From: Synechococcus_D sp943369595
GTDB taxonomy: Bacteria > Cyanobacteriota > Cyanobacteriia > PCC-6307 > Cyanobiaceae
Length of the DNA stretch: 64,000 nucleotides
Direction: 5' to 3'
NCBI GenBank assembly: GCA_943369595.1
Contig: CALRNU020000011.1
Location: 1 to 64,000, forward strand
In this document: one piece after another, positions 6,234-15,735 of the stretch
Numbering within the stretch: position 1 is the first letter of the stretch
Layout of the letters: each line of letters starts with the position of its first letter
The notes under the pieces: model-generated
What the model was told of the DNA's origin: nothing
What the model saw: the letters and a program-made list of their open reading frames with translations, nothing else
Databases searched by the model: none
Program-made: the position numbers and the translations under genes

Positions 6234-6712
6234 TTTGGCTAAATATTCCTAGAAGATCCTTGTGCTGACAAGGTATTTCAGCGAAAGGCTGGGCTGTTCC
6301 TAGGGTTCCATGGCTTGCCAGACCAGCCCTTGTTGGCCCAGGGGGCCCCAGCGAGCCGAAAGGATATCAATTGGTCATAACAAATACATATGTAAGCAGG
6401 CATGGACCTTGCATCCAACCACCGGCGACTGGTTGCCGGTGGTTGGATGCCGGCGACTGGCAAATGCTCGATTGTATATATCTAAATAAAAACGTAGTTG
6501 TTTAGGGCCATCTCGGATGGGGATTAAGTCGCTCCGTAAATACGGCGGAAGGATGGGGTTGTGGTTAGTGGGTTGGACTTCTTGTGAATAACTGAAAGCT
6601 GATCAGGAGATATACCTGTGTAAATACAATTTAATGGCCGAAAGATCATGCGTATATACAAGCTAATGCCGATGGGAATTAAAGTAATTGCAGCTAAATA
6701 CAGCACTGCTGC
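6234..6712. other. gene-free interval before the large surface-protein gene
   Basis: Apart from the hairpin at 6411–6450 this interval holds no gene I can support. A 75-codon minus-strand frame (6524–6751) encodes a hydrophobic segment but runs into the start of the large plus-strand gene and lacks support. The second half (about 6465–6712) is AT-rich and should contain the promoter of the large gene. Confidence 0.4.
6411..6450. repeat. 16-bp perfect inverted repeat (hairpin)
   Basis: GCATCCAACCACCGGC (6411–6426) is followed by an 8-nt spacer (GACTGGTT) and by its perfect reverse complement (6435–6450). Directly after the second arm, CCGGCGACTGG (6450–6460) repeats the sequence found at 6422–6432. 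No U-tract follows on either strand, so it is not a standard intrinsic terminator. It could be a REP-like element, a recombination or binding site, or a structured RNA. Confidence 0.7.
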
Positions 6713-9700
6713 GTGTTCATGGTCCTCCCTATTCCATTCCGCCGAGGCCATGGCAATCCCGCGCTTGGGTTGGCGAATGGGAATGAGGCTGGTGATAAGG
6801 CGGTTAGTGAGAAGGTGGCTGTGGCAATTACATTTGTAGCTGAAAAAATAGATTTTGATCTTGATAAATTCACATATACGCGTCTAAATAATCAGCAATC
6901 ACCCATAAATGCCATCAGCCGTGGGCTTGCCCATGCCCCTTGCGAAAAGCTCAACTTGGTGGCCCACGGCGGAGCCGGCAGCCTAGGCCTTGGCAGCGGC
7001 ATTGATCGCCAGGTGCTGCTCGACCATGCTGAAGAGATCAGTGAATGGAAAGTAAAGCAAATTTTCCTATGGAGTTGTAATACTGGACAAGATCAAGAAT
7101 TTATTGAACTTTTTCAAACGCTTAGCAATGCCCAGGTAATCGCCAGTGAGAAACCGCTTGGCCAAGGAAATACATTAAAAGAAACTGGCCAGCCGGCCCT
7201 GGAAAAGGCCATTGCAGGGCTGGTTTATCCATTGGGGATTATTGAATCTAATGGCAACCTAACTTTAGAGCTTGTAAATGGTAATTATTATTTTACCGGC
7301 AATAATAGGATTGTCGATCGCGACGGTGCAGCCTTTTATCCAGGCCGATATCCCACATTTCTTGGTGCGCAAAATGGCTGGGCTGCGATTGCTGTAGAGA
7401 ATATCAATGCAATTAATCAAGTCCTTTTGGCTCCCATTGGTGGTCCAAATACAACCGTTTTTCTCTGGCATGTTGATTCAACGGGTAAGGAGCTGCCGTC
7501 AGGCTCTCATGCTGTTAATCGCATAGCTGATACCGCTGAATATTACGGCTTGGAGGTTTCCTTTGGCGTGGATCTTGATGGGAACGGAGTTTTAGGTCTT
7601 AACCAACCTCCAGTTGCCACCGCAGGAGCGTATACAACACAGGAAAATCAATCGATTGCATTGAATCTTGCCAATTGGGCAAGCGATTCTAATAATGATG
7701 TTTTAAGTTTTTCTTCTGCTTCCGGGCCGCTCAAAGGCACAGTTAGCCTTGATTCTGCTGGAAACGGTACCTACACTCCCGCTGGCTTTGATTCACTGCC
7801 AGCAGGAGCCCAGGGAGCTGATGGTTTTACTTATAGCGTGACCGATGGTAAGTCTCCTGCGGTAACTAGTAATGTTAGTTTCACTATTTCTGGTGCCAAT
7901 GATAGTGCCACCATCACGGCTAATACTTTTGACTCTAATGCCGCAGCGGATTCTGCCTCAGTTATTAGCTTCTCTGAATCCCAGGTTGTAGACGGTAAGA
8001 CTGGAACCGATGTATTCTCCATTAGTGATGTTGATTTTGGCGAGGGGGAATTCAGTGTTAGCACCTACAAGAAAACTGTTGATATCGTTGCTGATGGCAA
8101 GGGATCTTTTCAAGATCTAAGTAGTAGTGCTAATCGTACCGTTGGTTCGTATTCCCTAGACGCATCTGCCGCAACTAATGCTGTTGATGTTGGTGCAACT
8201 AATGGTAAAACTGCAGATCTAAAGATTGAGGATTTTGGGGGCAGCACCGGTTTCGCTAGCCTCGCCGCCGGTGAAACAGCAACAGCCTCTATCACCCTTA
8301 TCTCAGAAGATGGAACGGCAGCTGCTACTTCTCTGCTCACTATCACCGGTGTAAATGATAGTGCCACTATTACAGCCAATACTTTTGATTCTAATGCCAC
8401 AGGGGATTCTGCCTCAGTTATTAGTTTCACTGAATCGCAGGTTCTAGGCGGTAAGCCTGGCACTGATGTGTTCTCAATCAGTGATATTGATTTTGGTGAA
8501 GAGGAATTTAGTGCCGGCTCATTTAAGCAAACTGTTCAGATTGTCGCTGATGGCAAGGGTTCTTTTCAAAATCTAAGTAGCAGTGCCAATCGCGCAGTTG
8601 GTAGTTTTTCTCTTGATTCCTCGTCAACAGCTAATGCTAATGCTGTTGATGCTGGTGCCACCACAGGTAGAACCGCAGATTTAAATATCGTAGATTCTGG
8701 TGGTGCCAACGGTTTTGCTAGCCTCGCCGCCGGTGAAACAGCAACAGCCTCTATCACCCTTATCTCAGAAGATGGAACGGCAGCTGCTACTTCTCTGCTC
8801 ACTATCACCGGTGCAAATGATCCTTCCGGAATTACAAGCACTGCATTCAAGCTCAATTATACGCAATCAGATTTTGCTGGTTCTCCAGTTATTACCTATG
8901 CCGATTCCTATAAAGTCAACGATATAGACTACGGCGAGCAGGAGTTTAGTTCAGGTAAATACAATACGTCAATTTTAATTGATTCAACCAGTGGACGCAG
9001 TGGGCAAGCCGTTGGCAGTTTTAGTATCGTTAGCGATGGCAGTAACCGTACCGGTGGCAATGTCAGCCGTGATGCTGGCAGTACAAATGGTGACTCCGCT
9101 GATGTTGTTGTAGCTGCTGATGGCGTAGTTTCCGCTGGCCAGGTGTTTAACTTGGCTGCTGTTCTTGATGATATTGCTGGCAACAGCTATGGCGTTCAGC
9201 TCAAGATTACAGATAATCCCAATACGGCTAATGTCAATGAAAGCAAGGGTGGAAATTACTACTATGATTTATCTGATTTAACTTTAGGTTCAACAGCTAA
9301 TGGCCAAATAGAGGTTTATCGCTATAAAACTGATGGCGATGGCAACATAATTGGTGGGGGGTGGACTGCTAGCGATTCCAATCTCTTAAGCCCTAACGAT
9401 CCATTGCGCTTGATCGGTGGTATTAATTCCCTTGCCTATGGGGAAACCGCTACGGCCACGTTGGCGGGCGTTAGCTCTGAGGATGGCACCAGCAGCAGCG
9501 GCCCAACCACAATCAAGATTGTTGGTGAAAATGATGCTCCGATCATTGATACCAGCAGGAAGCTCAACTCCTTTGAGCTTTATGGCACCTTTACGGTGGC
9601 GCAGATGTTGGGGTTTGTGGACCCCAATAAAACGCTAATCACAGATGTTGACTACGGCTCCATGCCAGAGTCGATTGCTGTTACCAAGCTTACCCCCACC

Positions 9701-11524
9701 GGTGGTTTTGCCGATGCAGACACTGGCGTACTGCAGCGCTATAACGAAACAACTAAAGAATGGGAGGATATAGACACCAAGAATGTATCCGATACCCATA
9801 AGTTGCTGCTGCGGCCCAGTGATCTGCTGCGTTTTAATGCCAGCGCAGAAGCCTATGTGTCTGCAGCCTTAGATAAGGGTTCTAGTAAGGGTGGAGGGAT
9901 TTTTGATGTTGAATTTCGCGCCTGGGATAGTGCCTATGAGTCTGCCCTCAAAAAAGATAATGCCACAGGTGATTCAACACTATTTAGTGGCGGCCTCCAA
10001 ACAATTTCCCTGGCCATCGCCACATCGGGGGAAAGGGCAAATGAAACAGACCTTACCTATATTCCTGGCCAAGCCATAGGCATCAATGGCGCTAGCATCA
10101 CTGTTGATGGTGAACTAAATATTCAAACCCCCGTCAAGGGTGGTGTGGCTGGCGCTGGTTCTAGCGTTTATGACAACGCTGTGGCCCTGGTGGATGGCAC
10201 CTCCTTTGGCGGCATTCATGGTGTTGGGGTGGGAAAGGCAAATAACATTGCCTCTGCTGGCAATGCTTTGATCAACGCCCAGGCAGAGGGCTATGTAACT
10301 GTAGATGCCAGCAATTACTTTGATTCCTTTGATGACGCCACCGATGCCGATGCCACAGCCCGTTTAGGCATCAAATCCGGGCCCAAGGGCAGTGGCCTGG
10401 TGGCCAATGGTGCCTACGGTGTTCGCGATGTGGACCTTGAAATTGGTGGCAACCTAGATCTCACCGGTGATGTGTTGGGGCAAACCACTGCCACCAGTCG
10501 CTCCATGGATGGCCGAGCCCATGCCGGTTCCCAATTCAGTAGCTCTGCCGGCATCGCCAACAGCACCGCTGCTGTGGCAGGAGATATGACCATGGCGGCA
10601 GAGGGTGGCATCCTCACCAATGTGTCCTCCTTCTCCCGTAATGGTTCCGCTATTTCAGATAGCACCGCCGCCGCCGCCTATGGCGTTGTTTCTGGTTTAA
10701 AAGGCTTAGACACAAGCTTTGAGGTGGGGGGTGCCTTCAGCGGTGAGGCCGGCCTAAATATCACGATGAATACCAAGGCCACCATGGTTGGTGATGGAGT
10801 TGACAACGACAATGGATATAGTTTTGACGACGAAGTGATTGCTGATACTCAGATCGGCAAGAGTTTTGGGCTAGGAACGCTTGATCCAAGTCGCGCTGAT
10901 TTACTTATTGATGTTAAAGATACCCTGGGCTTGGATATCAGCAATGCTTCTTTGCTGAATACATTGGCCTCGGCTGTAACAGGCGATGCCACTGCAAAGG
11001 CGAAGATTGCTGGTAATACTGGGATCTTTCATGCTGATCTTGAGTCTGGCGCTGCCGGGGCGGTAGGCGTAAGTATAAATAGCAAAGTTAATTCATTGGC
11101 GGAAACTACCACTGGCAATGTACTTGCTACAGGTTTTGGTTTGCACAGTGTGGGCATTGAATCGAGTGATTTTGAATTCAGTGACCCCAGCTCCAGTATT
11201 TCTGTTGAGGTTCAAAACGACATCAGTGCCCGCTCCTCAACCAAATATGGCTCGGCCGCTTCCCACATAGGCAGCTCCTCCGCTGGGATGTTGGGAAACA
11301 GTAATCAAGATTTTGTGCGATCCGTAGAGAGTGTGAATGCCTTGGTTAATGATCACGGTTTCTCCCAGGCTTCTGGCATCAGTGGCACCGGTGCCGTTGC
11401 CACCGCCGATCAGTCTGCCACTGGCATCAGCGGTTACACGTTTACTACCACTAGTGCAATGACCTTGGAAACTAATAACAACATCGACTCCCATTCCCAC
11501 GCCGCCATTGTTCAATGGGCCTAG
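6713..11524 (+). CDS. large DUF4347/VCBS-repeat surface protein
   Basis: The 1603-residue product starts with GTG at 6713, or with ATG at 6719. Residues about 38–165 match the DUF4347 domain found at the N-terminus of giant cyanobacterial surface proteins (LNLVAHGGAGSLGLGSG; IFLWSCNTGQ). A cadherin/Ig-like unit follows (about 297–390), then two near-identical VCBS-like repeats (about 395–705, each carrying NDSATITANTFDSNA) and a third, more divergent one. From about residue 1115 the chain is Gly/Ala/Ser-rich and resembles a beta-helix. There is no classical signal peptide, as expected for type I-secreted repeat proteins, but no Ca-binding nonapeptides are seen. The repeat part is AT-richer than the part around 10–10.7 kb, suggesting a mosaic origin. 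It is likely a cell-surface or exported adhesin-like protein. Confidence 0.8.
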   Translation: MFMVLPIPFRRGHGNPALGLANGNEAGDKAVSEKVAVAITFVAEKIDFDLDKFTYTRLNNQQSPINAISRGLAHAPCEKLNLVAHGGAGSLGLGSGIDRQVLLDHAEEISEWKVKQIFLWSCNTGQDQEFIELFQTLSNAQVIASEKPLGQGNTLKETGQPALEKAIAGLVYPLGIIESNGNLTLELVNGNYYFTGNNRIVDRDGAAFYPGRYPTFLGAQNGWAAIAVENINAINQVLLAPIGGPNTTVFLWHVDSTGKELPSGSHAVNRIADTAEYYGLEVSFGVDLDGNGVLGLNQPPVATAGAYTTQENQSIALNLANWASDSNNDVLSFSSASGPLKGTVSLDSAGNGTYTPAGFDSLPAGAQGADGFTYSVTDGKSPAVTSNVSFTISGANDSATITANTFDSNAAADSASVISFSESQVVDGKTGTDVFSISDVDFGEGEFSVSTYKKTVDIVADGKGSFQDLSSSANRTVGSYSLDASAATNAVDVGATNGKTADLKIEDFGGSTGFASLAAGETATASITLISEDGTAAATSLLTITGVNDSATITANTFDSNATGDSASVISFTESQVLGGKPGTDVFSISDIDFGEEEFSAGSFKQTVQIVADGKGSFQNLSSSANRAVGSFSLDSSSTANANAVDAGATTGRTADLNIVDSGGANGFASLAAGETATASITLISEDGTAAATSLLTITGANDPSGITSTAFKLNYTQSDFAGSPVITYADSYKVNDIDYGEQEFSSGKYNTSILIDSTSGRSGQAVGSFSIVSDGSNRTGGNVSRDAGSTNGDSADVVVAADGVVSAGQVFNLAAVLDDIAGNSYGVQLKITDNPNTANVNESKGGNYYYDLSDLTLGSTANGQIEVYRYKTDGDGNIIGGGWTASDSNLLSPNDPLRLIGGINSLAYGETATATLAGVSSEDGTSSSGPTTIKIVGENDAPIIDTSRKLNSFELYGTFTVAQMLGFVDPNKTLITDVDYGSMPESIAVTKLTPTGGFADADTGVLQRYNETTKEWEDIDTKNVSDTHKLLLRPSDLLRFNASAEAYVSAALDKGSSKGGGIFDVEFRAWDSAYESALKKDNATGDSTLFSGGLQTISLAIATSGERANETDLTYIPGQAIGINGASITVDGELNIQTPVKGGVAGAGSSVYDNAVALVDGTSFGGIHGVGVGKANNIASAGNALINAQAEGYVTVDASNYFDSFDDATDADATARLGIKSGPKGSGLVANGAYGVRDVDLEIGGNLDLTGDVLGQTTATSRSMDGRAHAGSQFSSSAGIANSTAAVAGDMTMAAEGGILTNVSSFSRNGSAISDSTAAAAYGVVSGLKGLDTSFEVGGAFSGEAGLNITMNTKATMVGDGVDNDNGYSFDDEVIADTQIGKSFGLGTLDPSRADLLIDVKDTLGLDISNASLLNTLASAVTGDATAKAKIAGNTGIFHADLESGAAGAVGVSINSKVNSLAETTTGNVLATGFGLHSVGIESSDFEFSDPSSSISVEVQNDISARSSTKYGSAASHIGSSSAGMLGNSNQDFVRSVESVNALVNDHGFSQASGISGTGAVATADQSATGISGYTFTTTSAMTLETNNNIDSHSHAAIVQWA
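8255..8351 (+). repeat. 97-bp direct repeat, copy 1
   Basis: This segment inside the large surface-protein gene is identical to 8717–8813. It encodes the end of one VCBS-like repeat, including ASLAAGETATASITLISEDG. The rest of the repeat units is only similar, so the identity points to recent duplication or gene conversion. Confidence 0.85.
8717..8813 (+). repeat. 97-bp direct repeat, copy 2
   Basis: This is the second copy of the 97-bp segment at 8255–8351. The two copies lie 462 bp apart, an exact multiple of three, so recombination between them would keep the reading frame and delete one 154-residue unit. Confidence 0.85.
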
Positions 11525-11547
11525 GTAATGGCTAAGGCCATAGTTTG

Positions 11548-12198
11548 TTAGTTGCTTAGTTTCAGTTCCTGGCGCCACTCACTTAGGGGGCGTTCCCAGT
11601 CATCCTCCAGCCGGTAGCTGATCACACAGGGGGCCTTAAGTCCTAATTCAAAGCCGCGGCTGAGGGCATGGAGCAGTGCCTCTAGGGGGCCGTCATCTTG
11701 CAGGCATTTGAGCATCCCACCGAAGATCAGCATTGCCGCCAGGGGGGAGCGGTTTTGGGCCAAATTGAAGGCCTGTAGGCCCAATTCCCCAGGACCATCG
11801 GTGCCAAAGCCGGTGAGCACATGCACGATGTCGTGGGTTTCGCGCAAACGATGGATCAGAAACTCTCGTTTGTTGGTGATCGGCGCCGGATCGATTAGGG
11901 AATCGGGGGTGAGGCCCTGGGCCTTCAACTGATGGGCGTAGGTGTGGCCGAGGCTGCCCTCCGGCAGGGCTTCGAGGGCATCCAGGTTGATGGGGGCTGG
12001 GCGCCACTGGTCGGCCAGCATTGCCTCGATGCCGGGTTGGCTCAGCAGGTGGCGACCCATCTGGGTGGCCAGCGGGCTGTTTTGCACGCTGCTGGCCACC
12101 GCAAAAACGCTCTCGAGGCTGTCTGGATTTTTAATGAACTTGGCCAGCCCCACCAACATCTGCAGGGATTGGAGCCTTTCCTTGAGGTTCAGCAGCAT
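11548..12198 (-). CDS. Coq4-family protein
   Basis: The 216-residue product carries the Coq4 signature HD-xx-H-x11-E (His122, Asp123, His126, Glu138, in THDIVHVLTGFGTDGPGE), which binds a metal ion in this family. Coq4 acts in ubiquinone biosynthesis, where it has been linked to oxidative decarboxylation of the quinone ring. Cyanobacteria make plastoquinone, so the role here is not established and could be in quinone or another lipid metabolism. The gene is convergent with the large surface-protein gene, 23 bp from its stop, with only a small ATGGC/GCCAT hairpin (11528–11541) between. No membrane segment is apparent. Confidence 0.82.
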   Translation of the reverse strand: MLLNLKERLQSLQMLVGLAKFIKNPDSLESVFAVASSVQNSPLATQMGRHLLSQPGIEAMLADQWRPAPINLDALEALPEGSLGHTYAHQLKAQGLTPDSLIDPAPITNKREFLIHRLRETHDIVHVLTGFGTDGPGELGLQAFNLAQNRSPLAAMLIFGGMLKCLQDDGPLEALLHALSRGFELGLKAPCVISYRLEDDWERPLSEWRQELKLSN

Positions 12199-12330
12199 CT
12201 GGATTTACCCCTGGCTTGACCTTAATTATCCCCCCTTTCGGCTTGCGCCATTTCCTGCGCCACCTCTACAGGTGGTGGGCTGTTGCATTTTGGCCACTGT
12301 CGCTAGCGTAGGGACGGCTTCAAGGGAGTC

Positions 12331-12645
12331 ATGACCCAGCTGCACGACCTGAGACTGCGCCTGCTGGTGCAGCAAGAGAGTGAACGCATTGCCGACAGTC
12401 AACCCACCGACCTGGACCTATCCGTGGTGCAGGCCCGCAGCCTCTGCTGGTTGGCATTAATGGCCGACGCCCATGAGGATCAGGCCAGTGATGCCGAGCG
12501 CCGCGGCGACGTGGAACAGGCCATGGGCTGGTTCGCCGATGCCATGCGCCTGCGGGATGTGATCCAGGTGGTGAGCAGCATCGAAATCCCGCTGCCGGCC
12601 TGTAGGGGCCCAGGGGAAGCTGAGGACGACTGGGCAGCCGCCTGA
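12331..12645 (+). CDS. conserved hypothetical protein, 104 aa
   Basis: The product is an acidic, mostly helical protein (LHDLRLRLLVQQESERIAD; RRGDVEQAMGWFADAMRLRD) that may form a helical hairpin or TPR-like pair. It has no signal peptide or metal-binding motif. The gene is divergent from the Coq4-like gene and is followed after 39 bp by another small gene. High GC and typical codon use support it as real. Function is not recognised. Confidence 0.6.
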   Translation: MTQLHDLRLRLLVQQESERIADSQPTDLDLSVVQARSLCWLALMADAHEDQASDAERRGDVEQAMGWFADAMRLRDVIQVVSSIEIPLPACRGPGEAEDDWAAA

Positions 12646-12684
12646 TAGATGGCATGATGGGCGTTGGTTAACGAAGGGAACGCG

Positions 12685-13143
12685 GTGCCAGAAGAGCCCT
12701 GCCAATGCCCTGACTGTCAGCGGTTCTACCGGGAACACGACCGTCTGATTCGGGAAAACCCCAGCTTGCGTCAACAGCAAGAACTAAATTGGGCTGCCTT
12801 GCAGTCCTTTCGCACCCTTGCGGGGCGCGTATTAGAGGATCTGCAGAAAACCCAGGATGCCGCCGCCGGCGCTGCCCAGCCCCTGTTGCCTGCCGGCGCT
12901 GATGCTGCCGCTGCGGTGAGCTCTGAGGATGAAAGCCTCCAGCAGGCCCTGGCTGATCTGGAAAACATCAACGCCCATCTCTTCTCGATTGAGGTGCTGA
13001 TGGAGCGCATATTTGATGTGCGGGTGCCGGAGGCGGTGGAACAGAAGTTCCAGGAGCTAGCTGGCGAGCTAGCCCCGGATCCCCTCAATGCCGATCGCCT
13101 GCGGCTTAACCGCCTGCTGCATCAGACCCCTGATCTGCCTTAA
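12685..13143 (+). CDS. conserved hypothetical protein with N-terminal CxCxxC
   Basis: The product has a cysteine cluster near the N-terminus (EPCQCPDCQRF), then a helical region, an Ala-rich linker and a second helical region (QALADLENINAHLFSIEVLM). I chose the GTG at 12685 because GAAGGG lies 6 bases upstream; an in-frame TTG at 12664 would add seven residues. The 3' end overlaps the convergent glycogen phosphorylase gene by 38 bp. The cysteines could bind zinc or an iron-sulfur centre, but no family is recognised. Confidence 0.6.
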   Translation: MPEEPCQCPDCQRFYREHDRLIRENPSLRQQQELNWAALQSFRTLAGRVLEDLQKTQDAAAGAAQPLLPAGADAAAAVSSEDESLQQALADLENINAHLFSIEVLMERIFDVRVPEAVEQKFQELAGELAPDPLNADRLRLNRLLHQTPDLP

Positions 13144-15664
13144 GCGACCCGCCTGAACCGCTTATTTTGATCGGGAAGGCTTCTGCTTTCCAGATCTTTT
13201 CGCAGTACTCGCGAATGGAGCGGTCGGAGGAGAAATAACCGGTGCGGGCGCTGTTAAGCAGGCTCATGCGGTTCCAGCGGCTGCGATCTGCCCAGGCCAG
13301 GCTCACTTCCTCCTGGGCCCGCATATATTCCCGGAAGTCTGCTATTACAAAGAAAGGATCCTTGCCGCGCAGGTTATTTACCAGGGGGCGGAATAGCTCC
13401 GTGTCGCCATTGCTGAAGTAGCCCTGTTCCACCAGGTGCAGAGCTTCAGCCAGCTCCGGCAGGTGTTCCAGTTGTTCCCAGGGGCGGTAGCCACTGTGGT
13501 GGAGTTCGGCGATTTCCGGGGTGGTGCGGCCAAATAGGAAGAAGTTGTCTGCCCCCACATGTTCGCGGATTTCCACATTGGCCCCATCCAGGGTGCCGAT
13601 GGTGAGGGCACCATTCATGGCGAATTTCATGTTGCCCGTGCCGGAGGCCTCCATGCCAGCGGTGGAAATCTGTTCGGAAAGATCAGAGGCTGGATAAACT
13701 CGCTGGCCCAGCTTCACGTTGTAATCCGGCAGGAATACCACCCGCAGGCGACCCTCCATGGCGGGATCAGAATTTACTGTTTCGGCGATGCCATTGATGA
13801 AACGAATAATTAGTTTCGCCATGTAATAGCCCGGGGCGGCCTTACCGCCAAAGATCACCGTGCGCGGGGCAAGGTGGTCGCCTTTGCCATTTTTGATGCG
13901 CAGGTACTGGGCAATTACCTGCAGGGCATTGAGGTGTTGACGTTTGTATTCATGGATTCGCTTCACCTGCACATCAAATAGGGAGGCTGGATCCACCAAC
14001 ACGCCGGTGTGCTTATGGATGTAAGTGGCCAGCTGGCATTTCACCTCCAGGCGGGTTTGATCCCAGCGCTGCAGGAAGGCGCTGTCGTTTTGGTATTGCT
14101 CTAGTTTTTTTAGTTCATCCAGGTTGTGCAGCCAGCCCTCACCAATCGACTCATCCAAAAGACGGCGCAGCTGGGGATTGCTAAGGGCCATCCAGCGGCG
14201 GGGGGTGACGCCATTGGTGACATTGGTGAATTTCTCAGGCCACAGGGCCGCAAATTCAGGCATCAGGCTGCTTTTCACCAGGTCGCTATGCAAGCGCGCC
14301 ACCCCATTCACATGGTGGGAACCCACCGTGGCCAGGTGGGCCATGCGCACGGCCTTTTGACCATCCTCTTCAATGATTGAGAGTTTGCGCAGAATTGCAT
14401 CGTCGCCGGGGTACTTAAGCCGTACCTGCTTCATGAAGCGGCGGTTGATCTCATAAATAAGTTCCAGGTGGCGCGGCAGCAGGCTGGCAAATAGCGGCAA
14501 CCCCCATTTCTCCAGGGCTTCCGGCAGCAGGGTGTGGTTGGTGTAGGCCAGGGACCGGCTGGTGATATCCCAGGCCTGGTCCCAGTCCAAGTGCTTATCG
14601 TCGATCAGCAGTCGCATCAGTTCCGCCACGGCAATGGCGGGGTGGGTGTCATTGAGCTGCACCGCCCAGTGGTTGGGGAACTCGCTGACCGGTAGGCCGC
14701 GCAGTTCCAAATTGCGCAGCATGTCTTGGAGGCTGCAACTCACAAAGAAATGCTGTTGCTTTAGCCGCAGGCGGCGCCCCTCATCGGTGCCGTCGTTGGG
14801 ATAAAGCACCTTGGTGAGGGTTTCAGAGCCCACCTTTTCTTCCACGGCGCCGTAGTAATTGCCGATGTTGAAGGCATAGAAATCAAAGGCTTCGGTGGCG
14901 GTGGCCCGCCAGAGCCTCAGCCGGTCGCAGGTATTTACCTTGTGGCCCAACACCGGCACGTCGTGGGGGGTGCCGATGGCGTATTCGGCTGGAATCCAGC
15001 GGGAGCGGTAGTTGCCGTGCTCATCGGTATAGCCCTCGCTGTGGCCGCCAAAACCCACAAACACCGCCTGGTCGGGATCACTCAGTTCCCAAGGCCAGCC
15101 CCCCTTCAGCCACTTGTCGGTGATTTCCACCTGCCAGCCATCGCGAATCAGCTGGTCAAAAATCCCAAACTCATAACGAATGCCATAGCCCACTGCCGGC
15201 ACCTCAAGGCTGGCCAGGGATTCCATGTAGCAGGCGGCCAGGCGGCCGAGGCCGCCATTGCCCAGCCCAGGCTCCTCCTCCACCTCAAATAAATCCTCCA
15301 GCTGGGTGCCGTTGAACCGTTGCACCGCCTCGGCCGCCGCCTGTTCGATCCCCAGCATCACCAGGTTGTTGCCCAGCTGGGGACCCACCAGGAATTCCGC
15401 CGAGAGGTAAGCCACCGTTTTGCTGGGTTGCTGGCGCAGGGCCTCAATGCCCGCGAGGTAGCGGGTCATCAGCCGATCGCGCACCGCATAGCTAAGCGCC
15501 ATATAAAGGTCATGGCGGCTGGCATTGGCAGCAAGCTTGCCCAGGGTGAAAAACAGGTGTTCGGTTATGCCGGCAAATAGGTCGCTGGCGCTGAGGCCGG
15601 TGCGTTCCGGATCGTTGTAGCTGCTGGGGGTGGGGATGGAGGTGGAGCTGGGCTGCTGGGTCAT
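13106..15664 (-). CDS. glgP: glycogen phosphorylase
   Basis: The 852-residue enzyme releases glucose 1-phosphate from glycogen by phosphorolysis in the cytoplasm. Family hallmarks are visible throughout: TVAYLSAEFLVGPQLGNN near residue 85, GNGGLGRLAACYMESLA near 136, and the pyridoxal-phosphate region EASGTGNMKFAMNGALT with its lysine near residue 680. The length is normal for bacterial GlgP/MalP enzymes. The 3' end overlaps the convergent small gene by 38 bp. The upstream gene is divergent, so glgP probably has its own promoter in 15665–15735. Confidence 0.97.
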   Translation of the reverse strand: MTQQPSSTSIPTPSSYNDPERTGLSASDLFAGITEHLFFTLGKLAANASRHDLYMALSYAVRDRLMTRYLAGIEALRQQPSKTVAYLSAEFLVGPQLGNNLVMLGIEQAAAEAVQRFNGTQLEDLFEVEEEPGLGNGGLGRLAACYMESLASLEVPAVGYGIRYEFGIFDQLIRDGWQVEITDKWLKGGWPWELSDPDQAVFVGFGGHSEGYTDEHGNYRSRWIPAEYAIGTPHDVPVLGHKVNTCDRLRLWRATATEAFDFYAFNIGNYYGAVEEKVGSETLTKVLYPNDGTDEGRRLRLKQQHFFVSCSLQDMLRNLELRGLPVSEFPNHWAVQLNDTHPAIAVAELMRLLIDDKHLDWDQAWDITSRSLAYTNHTLLPEALEKWGLPLFASLLPRHLELIYEINRRFMKQVRLKYPGDDAILRKLSIIEEDGQKAVRMAHLATVGSHHVNGVARLHSDLVKSSLMPEFAALWPEKFTNVTNGVTPRRWMALSNPQLRRLLDESIGEGWLHNLDELKKLEQYQNDSAFLQRWDQTRLEVKCQLATYIHKHTGVLVDPASLFDVQVKRIHEYKRQHLNALQVIAQYLRIKNGKGDHLAPRTVIFGGKAAPGYYMAKLIIRFINGIAETVNSDPAMEGRLRVVFLPDYNVKLGQRVYPASDLSEQISTAGMEASGTGNMKFAMNGALTIGTLDGANVEIREHVGADNFFLFGRTTPEIAELHHSGYRPWEQLEHLPELAEALHLVEQGYFSNGDTELFRPLVNNLRGKDPFFVIADFREYMRAQEEVSLAWADRSRWNRMSLLNSARTGYFSSDRSIREYCEKIWKAEAFPIKISGSGGSLKADQGSDAAGG

Positions 15665-15735
15665 CGGGGGCTCTACCTAGGCAATTGATTTTGAGCGGAC
15701 CGTAGCGATCCCATGCCAAGGACGGGTAAAAACAT

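Noticed and set aside
6524..6751. 75-codon minus-strand frame with a hydrophobic segment
   Set aside because: It overlaps the start of the large surface-protein gene and has no ribosome-binding site or homology that I can recognise.
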